NCBI RefSeq assembly: GCF_000340215.1
Contig: NW_006921536.1
Coordinates: forward strand, 3,529,918 to 3,593,917
From: Pseudocercospora fijiensis CIRAD86
Taxonomy: Eukaryota > Ascomycota > Dothideomycetes > Mycosphaerellales > Mycosphaerellaceae
DNA length: 64,000 nt
Reading direction: 5' to 3'
Every line of letters begins with the position of its first letter. Position 1 is the first letter of the stretch. Below the pieces are notes generated by a model. The model was not told where the DNA came from. It made no database searches and saw only the letters and a list, made by a program, of their open reading frames with translations. Position numbers and translations under genes: made by a program. Of the stretch, positions 32,301-43,699 are shown piece after piece.

Positions 32301-34243
32301 TTATCGCTAAAAGGCTAACAACCTTTGCCGAGGAAAGGAACATCCTTCCTAAAGGCTAGATAGGAGGAAGAAAGAAGAGGTCAATACTAATAGCTATAGA
32401 ACTAATTACAGAACAGATTAAGCATATCTAGTACTATAGTTAAAACTAGGTAGCAACCCTCCTCTCCCTTAATATCTTAGGAGCCTTTAACAATGTCTCC
32501 TATAAAAGGCTCCTATATATACTTAAATAGAAAGCTATACTAAACTAGATAGTCCAATTTATCTAGTCCTTCCTATAGGAAAGATTAATACAGCTTATTC
32601 TAGGTAAATTCAAATTAGACCTAATGCTAACTAAAAAGGGAATCCCCTAAGGATTAATACTCTCCCTAATCCTCTTCCTTATCTTTATAGCAGACCTACT
32701 CCTACTCCTAGAATCAAAAAATATATTAGCATTAGGGTTTATAGATAATATAAACATCCTAGCCTAGTTTAAGATAACAGAAACCAACTATAAGATCCTA
32801 GAAGAGAAGCACTAAGAGTATAAAAAATAGGCAAGGAGGTATAGAGCAAAATTCGCCCTAGAAAAGTACTAGCTTATCTACTTTAGTAAGGCTAAATCAA
32901 CCTATAATATAAAGCAATCAATTACTATCTAAGGCTTTGAAACCTAACTATTAGCAGAGCTTAGGGTACTAGGGATCTAGCTAGATCTAAAACTGAATTA
33001 GGGACTATAAGTAAAGAAGGCAAAGCAGAGGGCAGATACTAACATACAATCTATTAATAGGCTTATAGCCTCTATATAGGGGGCTACATTCGAGAAAGCT
33101 AAAGTTATATATAAAGCAATTGTTAAGCTAGCAATACTATATAGAGCACAGATATAGACAGCCTAGGAGAAAACACTAAAGAGGATTAAGCAACTAGTTA
33201 GCAGGTCCTAAACCCAAAGCCTAAAGAAAATCCTAGGAGCATACAAAACTATACTAATAAGGGTAGTAGAAATAGAATTAGGGATCCTACTAGTTAAACA
33301 ATACTTTAAGGGACTAAGATACTAATATATAGCAAAGAAAATAGAATACCTAGCCTAATAGACTATTTAAAAGGCACTAGACAAGATAAAAGCCTAATAT
33401 ATTAGGACTAGGAGGCGAAACAGACTATAAATAACTCCCTAGAAAGTCAAAGACCTAGAGCAATATAGAGTCTTAATAAGAGAAATGCTAGAGAAAGAGC
33501 TTTAGGGACTAAATATAAGGCCGAAGGAAGACAAGCTAAAGGGAGAGAAACAAAGCCTAGCAGAATCAATTACTAGATACCTATAGGAGCAGGAATAGGA
33601 CAAAACACAAGTTAGACTAGGAACCCTAAAAGCACTAATCAAATTTAGTCAATATAACTACTAGCTCTATAAGGACCTAAATAGGGCCGAGGCAAGCCTA
33701 GCTATCCAAATTAGATCTAAATATATTAGACTTAGATCTTACCTATTTAGAAGAAACGTCCTAGGAATTGAAAGTAGAGCTTACTAATATAGCTACTAAT
33801 CTTAGAACCCTAAGCATATACTACTAGTCTGCCCTTAATAGTTAGAAGGTAGAAGTAATTAGAGACTAAAAGCAATAGAAAGGGAATACGATAAGCTAAT
33901 CTAGAGCAAAGAAGACCTAAAGAGGATAGTAAAGTAGATTATTAAACAGGGATTTGTATAATAATTCGTACTAGTAAGGGAAACTAAGGAGTAGATAAGA
34001 AGGAGGGAAGAAGAGGGGGAAAGAAGGGTAGGGCAGTAGGCAAGGTAGTTAGAGGGTAACAACTATAATACTAGTATACCCTAGAGGAAGGAAAATAGGG
34101 AAACGAGGAAGATTAATACTTATAAATAGGATAGGAGGGAGGTTTTTACTAACCAAGTTAGTTTCCTACCTAAAATAATATATAGAAACAGACCTATATA
34201 GGCCGAAAGGCACTACAATAGGCAAATGAAATATCTATCTATC
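29368..34243 (+). mobile_element. Non-LTR retrotransposon (LINE, Tad1-like), inserted in the Gypsy 3' LTR
   Basis: 4.9 kb, flanked by a 14-bp target duplication TATATAATCTTAGA (29,354-29,367 and 34,244-34,257) and ending in a short (ATCT)n tail. Plus-strand content is in order. The first ORF has a CCHC array around 30,190-30,340 (HLAAKCIKTTNTCSYCIGEH). The apurinic-type endonuclease (about 30,760-31,310) has RDFNLYYPLWGSD and SILDLYFVL. Reverse transcriptase (about 32,030-32,800) has LKAYRPIALLNTIGKVLEKI, LSLNILGAFNNVSYKRLL and FIDNINIL at the catalytic position (family form F-x-DD). The C-terminal region near 33,800 has HILLVCP. Order and type fit the Tad1/I-like fungal LINE group. The catalytic DD reads DN and many codons are TAG, so it is dead by RIP. 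Confidence 0.88.
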
Positions 34244-34421
34244 TATATAATCTTAGAGCGACGCTAAGACTAGTAGGCTAAGCTGTCGCTCTATCTTACT
34301 AGGAGCGATAGGAGCGGTCGAGAGCGACAGCGTCGCTTACGTCGCTTACGACTATAGACAAGATATCTCCTTTGTATTTAGGAACGCCGGAATGCCCTTA
34401 TAGCTCGAGGCGTTCAACTTA

Positions 34422-34438
34422 TTCGAGCGGAGCGACAG
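34422..34438 (+). repeat. 5' terminal repeat of the Helitron (asymmetric TIR)
   Basis: TTCGAGCGGAGCGACAG; its core pairs with the inverted copy at 43,290-43,303. Confidence 0.8.
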
Positions 34439-34735
34439 ACTAAAAACAGGCACCTAGAGCAACCTAAGGAGCTTACGACGAAGGTTGTAGAAGGTGTCTG
34501 TTTAGTCTAGCGTAGAGGTCGAGAACAAATCAGATTGCTACTAATAACGTAGCTAATATTAGTAGTAAGGAGGCAGTAGTAGTAGTATAGCAGCGCAGGG
34601 GGGCTGAATTTTAAAGATGCGCCCGCAAAATCGAGCGCGCGCTATAATTGGTTAACAATTCAAGTTACTATTACGTACCCTCCAACCTTAGGTCCTATAA
34701 CAAAGGCAACACTACAATACGCTAATAGTACTACA

Positions 34736-34884
34736 ATCCCCTAATAGCACTATGCGCTAATAGCACTATACGACAACAGCACTATACGCTAATAGCCCTA
34801 TACGACAACAGCACTATGCGCTAATAGCCCTATGCGACAACCGCCCTACGACAATAGCACTATGCGACAATAGCACTATGCGAT
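34736..34884. repeat. Minisatellite with 16-bp period
   Basis: About nine degenerate units of the form GCTAATAGCACTATAC / GACAACAGCACTATGC, alternating in their first half, inside the 5' part of the Helitron. Confidence 0.8.
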
Positions 34885-35794
34885 ACCCCTATACCTGCCT
34901 CTTCCGCAACTAACGAAGCAACGACCTTCTATAGCAAAACAAACACAATCTGCAGCGACCTTTAACGGTAAAAGAGGCATAAAGGAAGAGCAAGGATGAG
35001 TAATCAAGGACTTAGAGATATAAAGGACTTAGTTAAAAAAAAAAAAAACGGAGAATACTAAAAGGCAAAAAAACTGTAGATAGGCAACACCCGGAGTCAC
35101 TCTTGCGGACACGATATAGACCTCGAGCTTTTGACCCTTTAAGACACATTACGAATTAACTAAGTGAATATGCCTACTAGACTTCGACCTTACACGCTTC
35201 CGAAGAAACGCCGCTATAGAAAACCTGTCCCGGAGAACTGATTTCTTTAGGGTTAGACAATAGGCAGTTACCTCTACTAGTTTATTAGGCTGCTAGCTGC
35301 CTTAGAAAATACTATTGAATAGCCTAAATCCCTTAGGTTCCCTACGTAACTTAATAACTAGGCGCAAAGGATTACTGCAACTCCTTACCTAGTTGTAGCT
35401 AGGCGACGCTTCGTCTTAGTCGATTATTATTAGTTAAAGGTTATGAATTGCAGTGCTATTGTATACCCTTATTGCTGCTGCCTAGCGTAATAGCTTAGTT
35501 GGAAGGGGAAGGTAGGTAGGTAAGGTTTCGACACTTTAGTTAAGGGTTTAATTCCGTATCTCGAAGCTATATTATTAATATTAAGTTAGTGTCGACAGTG
35601 TACACCAAACTGGCACCTAAACTGGCCCTAAATTCGTACCTAAACTCGCACCCTTTGAAGCCGCTAAGTTGAATCGATTGAGCGTAATTCTACTAAAACC
35701 ACGCTAGCAAAAGTAATCAATACGATAACGACGGATGCCTTAGGCACCTCGAAGCAAAGCCACTAGTAGGAGAATAGTATCGCAGCATCGAGGA

Positions 35795-36118
35795 GGGTAC
35801 TATAGTAAAGGGCAGGTTTAGTCGAGCCTTAGCGAGAGCTTAACCTATCCGGAACGCAACGTTAGGAGAACGAGGGTACTAAAGTAGAGGGCAAGTTAAT
35901 GCCGAGCCTTAGCGAGTACTCAACTTATCCGGAACGCTAACGTAAGCAGAATAAGGGTACTAAAGTAGAGGGCAAGTTGATACCGAGCCTTAGCGAGTAC
36001 TCAACTTGTCCGGAACGCTAACGTAAGCAGAATAAGGGTACTAAAGTAGAGGGCAAGTTAATACCGAGCCTTAGCGAGTACTTAACTTGTCCGGAACGCT
36101 AACGTAAGCAAGGTAATG
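35795..36118. repeat. Tandem repeat, four copies of about 81 bp, each with an internal hairpin
   Basis: GGGTACTA anchors recur at 35,795, 35,874, 35,955 and 36,036 (79, 81, 81 bp apart). Each unit contains the pair GCAAGTTGA...TCAACTTG flanking GAGCCTTAGCGAG, able to fold into a stem. It lies in the untranslated 5' part of the Helitron. Confidence 0.85.
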
Positions 36119-36931
36119 CGGGTACTAAGAGCGATGTATATATAGGTTAGGTATAGCAAGTCTAATCTGTTATATATAAGAAGCCGCATTCACCTTCTAG
36201 GCCTAATTCGGCATAGCTTAGCGTTCTACAAATAGAGAGCGCCTTCCGCCTTCCGCCTTCCGCCTTCCGCCTTCTACCTTCTACCTTCCAACTTACCCCT
36301 TACGACTTCTACCTACCCCTTTTGCTTTCCTTCTACAGCTAACTCTAGCTACCCTCTTAATCTAAACATAGCCGACGTTTAGCACTTCGGTTAGCAAGCC
36401 GCTGCTAGCGCACTAGGCGGATAAGGCCCTCCTAGCGGTAACGGTGACCCGCGCAAGACTCTTCCGCCCGATCGTAACGAAGACGCTATCGACAATCTAG
36501 CACTCGACGATAAAGAGGTCGATCCGAGTATTAATAGTAGTCGAGTCTGTACAAATCCGCTATATAGCAAGCGTAAGAAGCGCACCTAATTCTAGAGCCT
36601 TCGCACTACTAGCACTAGCACTAGCACTACGACTAAAGCGACCGCGCACTGCCTTAGATATTGTCTTACGAATATAAAGAGCAAGAAAAAGAACGCAGCT
36701 GTATCTAAAAAGCATCCTCGCGATATAGACTAGGATACCGATGTGCTTACTCCAAATAAGCGCGGCCGTCTATTTAAGACACTAACACTAATACTACGAG
36801 CCGGCGCTGTATCTAATCTAATTTCTATCTCGCCTTCCCCTATATAGAGCTCTATTATTCCCTCGAGCTCTATCCCCTCCTTATCTAATCTATCCGCTAG
36901 AGATCCAATTAAGCGCAACCCGCTATATTCG

Positions 36932-36985
36932 TTAGGCTTAGGCTTAGGCTTAGGCTTAGGCTTAGGCTTAGGCTTAGGCTTAGGC
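36932..36985 (+). repeat. (TTAGGC)9 array
   Basis: Nine perfect TTAGGC units within the Helitron, in a stretch that may be coding (a Leu/Gly-type dipeptide repeat on the plus strand). Not a telomere: it is internal and of the wrong unit for most fungi (TTAGGG). Confidence 0.9.
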
Positions 36986-39900
36986 TCGATAGGCCTACCG
37001 TCGCTTCTAACGCAGTCTTCTAGTGCGGCAGGTCTCCGTCTACGCGGTTAACATAGCAGTAACGACGTAGCGACCGCTACTGCTCGCACCTAAGTCGCCG
37101 CAATCTCTCGCTAATACCGATAAGAGCGTCGCGCTAGTAGACATCCTCCTCCTACGCTAACTATCGAACAACTGTTAGTAGGGCATCCTCTTTAGTCCTT
37201 ATAGACTACTCGACTAATATAGCAAACTAATTATAGCAGCGATCCTCCCTTGCCGAGCTCCGCCTTTAGTAATATTAGCCTACCTACTAGAGATCTACAC
37301 AATCTACTAATTCGCAATGCCCGACGCTAGTTCAAGTATAGTATTTGTAACTAGCTACGTGCTATTGCCCGCAAGTTCGATGCCCCTAAGGCCGATCCTA
37401 GTGTCGATGTCTGCTACTATTACGTAGAAGGAGATAACGACGAGCCTAATTAGTACAAGTAGTGCATCCTTCGCCGATACGAGACAAAGCGACGCGATTT
37501 CTATATGCCTAATAGCTCTTAGGAACTCGAGAATTGCTATATAGCTTACCGCATTGTCCGTAATAACGATAACGAGCCTCTACTATATCGTACGCCTCGA
37601 CCCGGCTAGCGCGACCGTACCCGCGTCGATTAATATAAGCAAGACCTACGCAATTACTTCCTTACTAACAACCCTATCGATCTACCTATCTAAGTATATA
37701 CCGATCTCGACGGTTAGCAAGCTCTCGCTAATATCGACTACGATTTAGTTACCGACTTCTTTGCGGCATTAGAATAGGAGAAGATAGAGACATGCTAGAA
37801 TGAAGAGCTTTAGAAGGGGTATAAAGAGCGTTAGTTTAATATATAACTAGACAATCGTGAACTGTCGCCTACCTTTAATATCTGTAAGAAGTGTCGTATA
37901 ATATGCGATAGCAATAAGCGACCCGAAGAGCCTAATCTTATATCGAGCCGCAATCGAATAGACCCCGGCGAATACCTAGTACACCTTCTAAAGCTTACGA
38001 TGATTGAGGAGATCCTTATCGCACGTGTCTATATCTACGTCGAGCTTCGCCTAATTAAGGGCGCGTAGTACCGATATAAGAATAACGTAGTTAACTTTCT
38101 ACGCGATATAGGTAAGCTTTAGTAAGAACTTCCCTTACTTCCTAAGCATTTAGAGACCGTTCTTCTTCGACTAGTACAAGGCGATAATACGACTAAGCGT
38201 ATATTTAAGCGCGACTTCCGGGTTCGCTAAGCCGTTATTCGTTAGTAGTTAGTATAGTTAACGGTTAACTATAAGGGCTACTCCGATATAGCTATCGACG
38301 AGAACCGCCTATCTAGTCTTCTAGTCGATAATGATGTAATCGATCGCATTAATGTCTAGTACTATACCGAGGAAGACATCCCTCTACCGATTCCTAATAT
38401 ATCGGCTCCGCAGCCTTCTTCTAAACAAGTAGAGCAAGCCGAAGATAAGGAGGACTTCGCCGACTATCCTTTCGAATCTGCCCTTCCGCAAGCCCGGATG
38501 CTAAAGGATTAGTAGTAACAGTTGCAGGAGGTTGTTAATTAGTAGGAGGAGTAGCGCTAGGCTAAAGACGACGAGCTCCGTATATAGGCCGCTTAGTACG
38601 ATAGCCTAGGAGATCCGCTATAGAACTACCTAACTCTCCCTCTATACGATCGAGTTCCTCTTTCTAAGTTTAATAAGTCGATTGCCCTCCTCTCGCTCGC
38701 GTTTCCTTTACTATATCTAATAGGGGTAGGCGACTTTGTAGAATACCGAGAGCGTAGTATATCGTACGATAAATACATTAAGTATATACTTAAGTATCAA
38801 GACGGACGCTTTGCTTAATATACCCGCTTCCGATATATTGCTTTAAATACCTCTATAAGGAAGTAGAGCAACCGTATCGCCGACTTTCTAGTCTAGCAGA
38901 ACCCGGAATATTAGGAGATTTCCCTTAACGATCTGAAGGCCGCACTAGCTTCATATAACGATAATGAGTTAAAGAAGCTACTTTCTAATCTAATAAGATA
39001 TACCGATAAGCTACGAGGCACCCGCGCTTACTAGATTAGCAAGCGTAAGCAACTTAAGGTCTACGTTATAGCTCTAGGTAGTCCGCATCTCTTCCTTACT
39101 TTTAGTGCCGCCGATAACTAGTAGTAGTCTTTATAGAAGCATATGCCTAATATCCCTACTAGCGATAAGCACTAGCGCCGCAAGATTGCTCGTAATAATG
39201 TGCGAGACAACCCGGCAATTGCAGCTTACTACTACTTCCGGCGCTATACTATCCTCTAGCAAACCGTCCTTAAGCCTAAATTTGGCGTTGTCGATTATTA
39301 GAACCGGTTTGAATTCTAGGCTCGCGGCAGTTTATACAATTACGGCATATACTAGCTTAAGGATAATAATCTAGACCCGCATATATAGCAGGCGCTGCTT
39401 CCGCCTCCGAGATCTAATACCTAAGCGGATCGTAACGCGCTCGCTACCTTCTAGGGTCGTTATATTACTGCTTTCTAGCTAGACCCGGATCGTACTAGTC
39501 TATAGCTAGGAGAACCTATAGTATTGTCTATGCCGCCGTATAAGGTGCGTAATACGGTATACCTCCTTATACTAAACCTCAATCGAGTTTAGCGGCATAA
39601 ATGCGGCTACGAATACTACTAGCGGAAGAATAAGGATATAGGGGCGCGTACTTGCCGCTTCTACTATCCTCGAGAGCTTTACGATAAACTACGCATTAGT
39701 AGAGACCTTAACCCCCGATACTATATGTATAACGGGCCTCGTAACGATAAGTAGATGAATAGCTACAATCGTACCGTCTCGATAGCGTAGCTTACGAATA
39801 CCGACTTCGCTCCCTATACCTTAAAAGGCACCGTTGTCGACTATCTTGCTAAGTACTATAGCAAGGCCGAGAAGCGTAGTATACTACTACTCGATATCGC

Positions 39901-41611
39901 TAAACAGCTTAGTCTACAACTCTAGAACTCTAATCGGCCTATAGTCTCCTTCTTTACTAAAATAATAAATAAGTTTATCGGTAAGCGCGACATCTCTGCT
40001 TAGGAAGCTTGCTACTAATTGCTCGGTCTACCTTTGTCCTAAGGCTCTCGTACGATATAGAGCTTCGATTGTCGGCTTCTATAGCATTAGTCTAAAGTCA
40101 AGCGATATAATAAGCAGGTCGGTAAGATCGTTACATAGGGCAAATCGCTATTGCTAAAGTATATCGATCGTCTTAGTATCCTACTAGCGAAATTCGCTAA
40201 GTCTAACCTCCTTAATCGGCCTAACCTTACCCTATTCGAGTTCCTAACTCGATAGGACTTTGTAACGTTCAAGCTACGACCTCGTGCGAAGGCTCGTCTT
40301 ATTAACTACTTTCCTAAGTACTGCGGCAATCTATAGGAAGATAATAGGACCTACGAAGACTACTGCCGCACTAAGGTCGCCCTATACTACCCTTTCGATA
40401 GTCGATATCCTAACCTGCTATATACCTTTACCGATTATCCGGAAGAAGAATTCTATATATAGCAAGACGCATATGAGTAGTGCACAAACAACTATACCGG
40501 TTACGCTTTTGACTACTTTAGAATCAACCTCCCTACCCTAACTAAAGACCTATTCGAGGAGGAACACTATAAGCCTAAAGAGGAGGAAGTAGAGGGCGAG
40601 CTTCTTATACGTACTATACCTAACCGAAACCCCGCTAAAGAAGATGAGGATCTTAACAACCTTAGCAATCGTTAAATTGATAAGGATTACGACTAGACCG
40701 CTCACGTCGGGCTCTATAATCTTAGACCGGATATTAAGGATTAGTAGAAGAACAAGCGTAGCACTAAAAGCACTTATTAGAAGATCGGCACTATTGCTAA
40801 CCACTAGCAGAAGGTTAACGGCCTCTCTCTAGAACAGCGACTTTGGTATAACCGTATCTACAACTATGCTAATAAGATAATCAATAGGGCAACTATACCG
40901 GATCCTATCTTGCTAAACATCGATAGTAAGGCGGGCGTTAGCAAGTCCTATATAATCGAGCTTCTCTCTTCTGCTATCGAGCGACTAGTAGAACAATTCG
41001 ATACCTCTAGTGCTATACAATACTAGCTCGGCAATCCGATTATGCGAATCGCTCTAACTAGTGCTACTACTTTTAGTATAAAGGGCTCTACTATCCATTC
41101 TGCTTTCCGGTTGCCTCTTACGATAAAAGAATATATCCCTCTCGAGGGTAATACATTATCGGCCTTCTAAGTATATATAACCAACATCCTATATATTATA
41201 ATCGACGAGAAATCGATGATTAATCTAGTTAAGCTACACTAGATTGATAAGCGACTGCGATAGGTAGGGCAGCAAGATCCGAGCTATCTATAGGCGGACT
41301 AAGATAATCCGGATATCGACACCTCCCTACTATTTAGAGGCTTTACGATCTGTATATGTAGTGACTTTAGCTAGTTGCTTCTAGTCGCGGGTCGCCCTCT
41401 CTTTAGTCGACTAAGCTAGACTAATATACCTAAAGTTGTTCTTAGACGCTATGTATAGCATCTGTTTAATGAAACTATCTAGCTCAATGTTATTTAACGC
41501 TAGCAGGGTACTAATCCTACTGCCTAAGCTTTCAAAGCCGCACTCGAAGGCCTACGTGCTAGACTAGGCAAGGTTACTATCGATCACTAGCAATACTAGT
41601 GTCTCTATCCG

Positions 41612-41711
41612 NNNNNNNNNNNNNNNNNNNNNNNNNNNNNNNNNNNNNNNNNNNNNNNNNNNNNNNNNNNNNNNNNNNNNNNNNNNNNNNNNNNNNNNNN
41701 NNNNNNNNNNN
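41612..41711. other. Assembly gap of 100 N
   Basis: Exactly 100 Ns inside the Helitron helicase region, the conventional size for a gap of unknown length, so the Helitron length is uncertain. Confidence 0.99.
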
Positions 41712-43289
41712 TATTAAGCTATTAAAGCTAAGCATACTAGCCGCTATATAGTCTAAGCCGACTATAAGACAGGCGGTAACTTATATAAGATACTCCCGAT
41801 CTATATTAATGCCCGTATATTAGTTACCGAGAACCTTTAGGTATAGAAAGGCGTCGTTAATAGGACAATCGGTACTATTCGTAACGTTGTATAGGTAAAG
41901 GATGCAACCCGCACCGAGTAAGAGGTCGTCGACAACGATCTGCTAGTAGCTATACTCGTAGAGTTAGATTAATATTCCGGACCGACACTAAACTAAGAGA
42001 TCGATAGCTTGCCGCCTAAGGTAGTGCCGATCGTGCTATCTCGCCGTAAGTAGAAGCATAACGACCGTTCCGATAGCTAATACACTCGTACTTAGTTTCC
42101 GTTAACTATCGCCTACGCTATTACTATCTATAAGGCATAAGGTATAACTCTCGATAAGGGTGTCCTCGATATCTCTAAGAAGGACTTTACGCCTACATTA
42201 ACATACGTCGTATACTCTCGGTTTCGTAGTCTTAACGATATCCTTTTCGACGAACCTTTTAACTATAACCGATTCAAAGGCAAGCTATATAAATCACATA
42301 TCGACCGCTATACGGACTATATCCGTCGCAAGAAGCAGCGTACGGTACCGCCTAGTAGTGTACTTTTATTAGATCTACCGCACCTAGACCCTAATACTAC
42401 TAGGCGTAATCTATAGACCGTGCAAGCTTAGCAAGAAACCCGCCTTTAGCAATAGCGCGTACGCGAATAGGATTAGGAGGAAGCTCGTCGTTAGCGCTAG
42501 CAACAAGAAGAGGCACAGCTTAATGCTAACCTGCTTAAGATTGCTAAAATGGAATCTCGCGGCTAGTTGTCCGATAAAGCCGTGCTTCTAGTTGCTTCTA
42601 TTCTATTCCTTAAGCGCACTTTGCCGACTCTAATAGTACCCGGACGGTTCGTACGATTTAGTAAACTATCTCGCAGGTTTATAGAGGTCTATAGCCGCCG
42701 CCTTAAGGGCACCGCGTTTACTAATACTCTCCGGAATATAGAGGCCCGCAATAAACTTATTTACGAGGGTCCTCGCGGTATTAAAGCTATAGAGCGGACC
42801 GACTAAGATCGACTCGGCAATCGACATATCGCTAGCGAATTCCTTAATAATGAGACCTTCTAGCGCAACGTTTAGGCTAATCGTTAAGCTTAATAGTCTT
42901 AGCAAGCGCCGCTTCTTCGCGGTAGTAATATTGTAGACAGCGAACAGGATACTCAGCAAGAGTAAGGCATATAGCAAGAGCAAGGTACATAGTAAGAGCA
43001 AGGTACGTAGTAAGAGCAAGGCAGTGAGATAGACGTTAGGGATAATATTAATAAGGAGACTCGGATTCAGATTGCTATTATAGAAGAACAGGCGCGTTAA
43101 TAGGCGTTTAACGATAGATTGCGTCGCTATTAGGAGGAGGACTTAGCTTTAGCGCAGACATAGGACGATAGTAATAAGGCATTTGAGTAATGCAGCGACT
43201 CGTAGCGGTGGCGATGAAGCTACTAATACTGTAGCTACATAGACCGTAGTAATAGGCGTAAATCTAATATTGTTCTCGGGCTCTACGCC

Positions 43290-43327
43290 GTCGCTCCGCT
43301 CGATTAGGACAAGCACTGCAGGGCTTG
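43290..43327 (+). repeat. Subterminal inverted repeat and 3' hairpin of the Helitron
   Basis: GTCGCTCCGCTCGA followed by a stem CAAGC-(8 nt)-GCTTG, about 10 bp from the end. This arrangement is the hallmark of Helentron-type 3' ends. Confidence 0.8.
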
Positions 43328-43484
43328 AACGATACTTTATATTACCTACTTACTAATTGGAATTACCTTTGTACCAATTATTCTGTCTCTACCTCCCGCT
43401 TATATTAGCCTCTCTAAAGAAGCCTCGGCTTGCACGTAATAAGAAGTCACTTAACGATCTGTCGCGAGTAACCGTAACACCTAT

Positions 43485-43697
43485 CCTATTATCGTAGAAA
43501 CAAGGTCGCCGCGTACTACGGTCTTAGGTGCCCGGATATTAGGGATTATTTAGGTACTAAGCTGCTACCTATACCGCTAGTAGATACGGTAGTGCCGGAC
43601 CTAATATATATAAACCCTTCCGGTAATAGATTAGATATCGGAAGTAACGTAGAAGATATAGGGGATATAGTTGTTAACGATAGTAATAAAGAATAGT
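43485..43697 (+). mobile_element. PIF/Harbinger-like transposon, 3' part of transposase
   Basis: Joined to 22,773 after excising the Gypsy element and one target duplication, the frame reads LLTNCL-SYYRRNKVAAYYGLR followed by a glycine-leucine stretch (PDIRDYLG) and an acidic C-terminus ending at a TAG. This matches the usual C-terminal end of fungal PIF transposases (LLTNCLNCLRPNQTSQYFGL-like). It shows that the LTR element inserted into a transposase coding region. Confidence 0.7.
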
Positions 43698-43699
43698 AA

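Larger units (their letters stand above)
34420..43337 (+). mobile_element. Helitron with Helentron (Helitron2)-type ends, inserted in the Gypsy 3' LTR
   Basis: 8.9 kb including a 100-N gap. The host LTR reads CAACT^TATGTTACC, so insertion is between two Ts without a target duplication (microhomology TTA makes the exact junction ambiguous by 2-3 bp). A 14-bp sequence TCGAGCGGAGCGAC near the 5' end (34,423-34,436) is repeated inverted at 43,290-43,303, about 35 bp before the 3' end. It is followed by a CAAGC/GCTTG hairpin (43,310-43,327). The plus-strand coding region (about 37,300-43,000) shows a Helitron N-terminal/Rep region (HLFLTFSAADN at about 39,085; GVVDYQNRFEFQARG-like at about 39,290, Gln codons inferred from TAG). 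Then comes a PIF1-type helicase (ALTSATTFSIKGSTIHSAFR at about 41,050; YIIIDEKSM at about 41,195; FTICICSDFSQL) and, after the gap, ITIYKAQGITLDKG (about 42,125). Stops are TAG/TAA of RIP type. Confidence 0.85.
22774..43479 (+). mobile_element. Ty3/Gypsy LTR retrotransposon (chromodomain type), carrying two nested insertions
   Basis: The element is bounded by 346-bp LTRs starting TGTTACGG and ending CCGTAACA, with perfect 5-bp target duplication CCTAT (22,769-22,773 and 43,480-43,484). Internal domains on the plus strand are in order. Gag (about 23,240-24,060) has a zinc knuckle CYTYSKEGYIARNC at about 23,981. Protease (about 25,090-25,380) has LIDSRAS. Reverse transcriptase (about 25,730-26,560) has VVDFRRLNDITIKNRYLLP and YIDDILVY at 26,235. 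RNase H (about 26,640-27,030) has ETDASDRAIGAYL. Integrase (about 27,400-28,080) has DFITKLPKS and VDRLTKYTHFIPA. A chromodomain-like tail (about 28,320-28,420) has FKVEEILD and WKGYLYLENTWE. A polypurine tract AAGGAGGGGGATAG precedes the 3' LTR. Gag-pol is riddled with TAG/TAA from CpA mutation. The internal region is about 6.2 kb. Confidence 0.93.
29326..43479 (+). repeat. 3' LTR of the Gypsy element, split in three by nested insertions
   Basis: The pieces are 29,326-29,367, 34,258-34,419 and 43,338-43,479, totalling 346 bp, exactly the length of the 5' LTR. The first break is the LINE and the second the Helitron. Confidence 0.9.

Noticed and set aside
34736..36118. Regular repeats resembling a CRISPR array
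   Set aside because: The organism is a fungus, units are directly adjacent without unique spacers, and they sit inside a transposon.
36932..36985. TTAGGC array as an interstitial telomere
   Set aside because: The unit is not the usual fungal TTAGGG, the array is short and perfect, and it lies deep inside a Helitron next to other simple repeats.
42666..43019. 117-codon minus-strand, leucine-rich frame inside the Helitron
   Set aside because: It is the complement of a Gln/Glu/Lys-rich plus-strand repeat (CAAGAGCAAGGTACATAGTAAG units), so leucine codons arise as a shadow.
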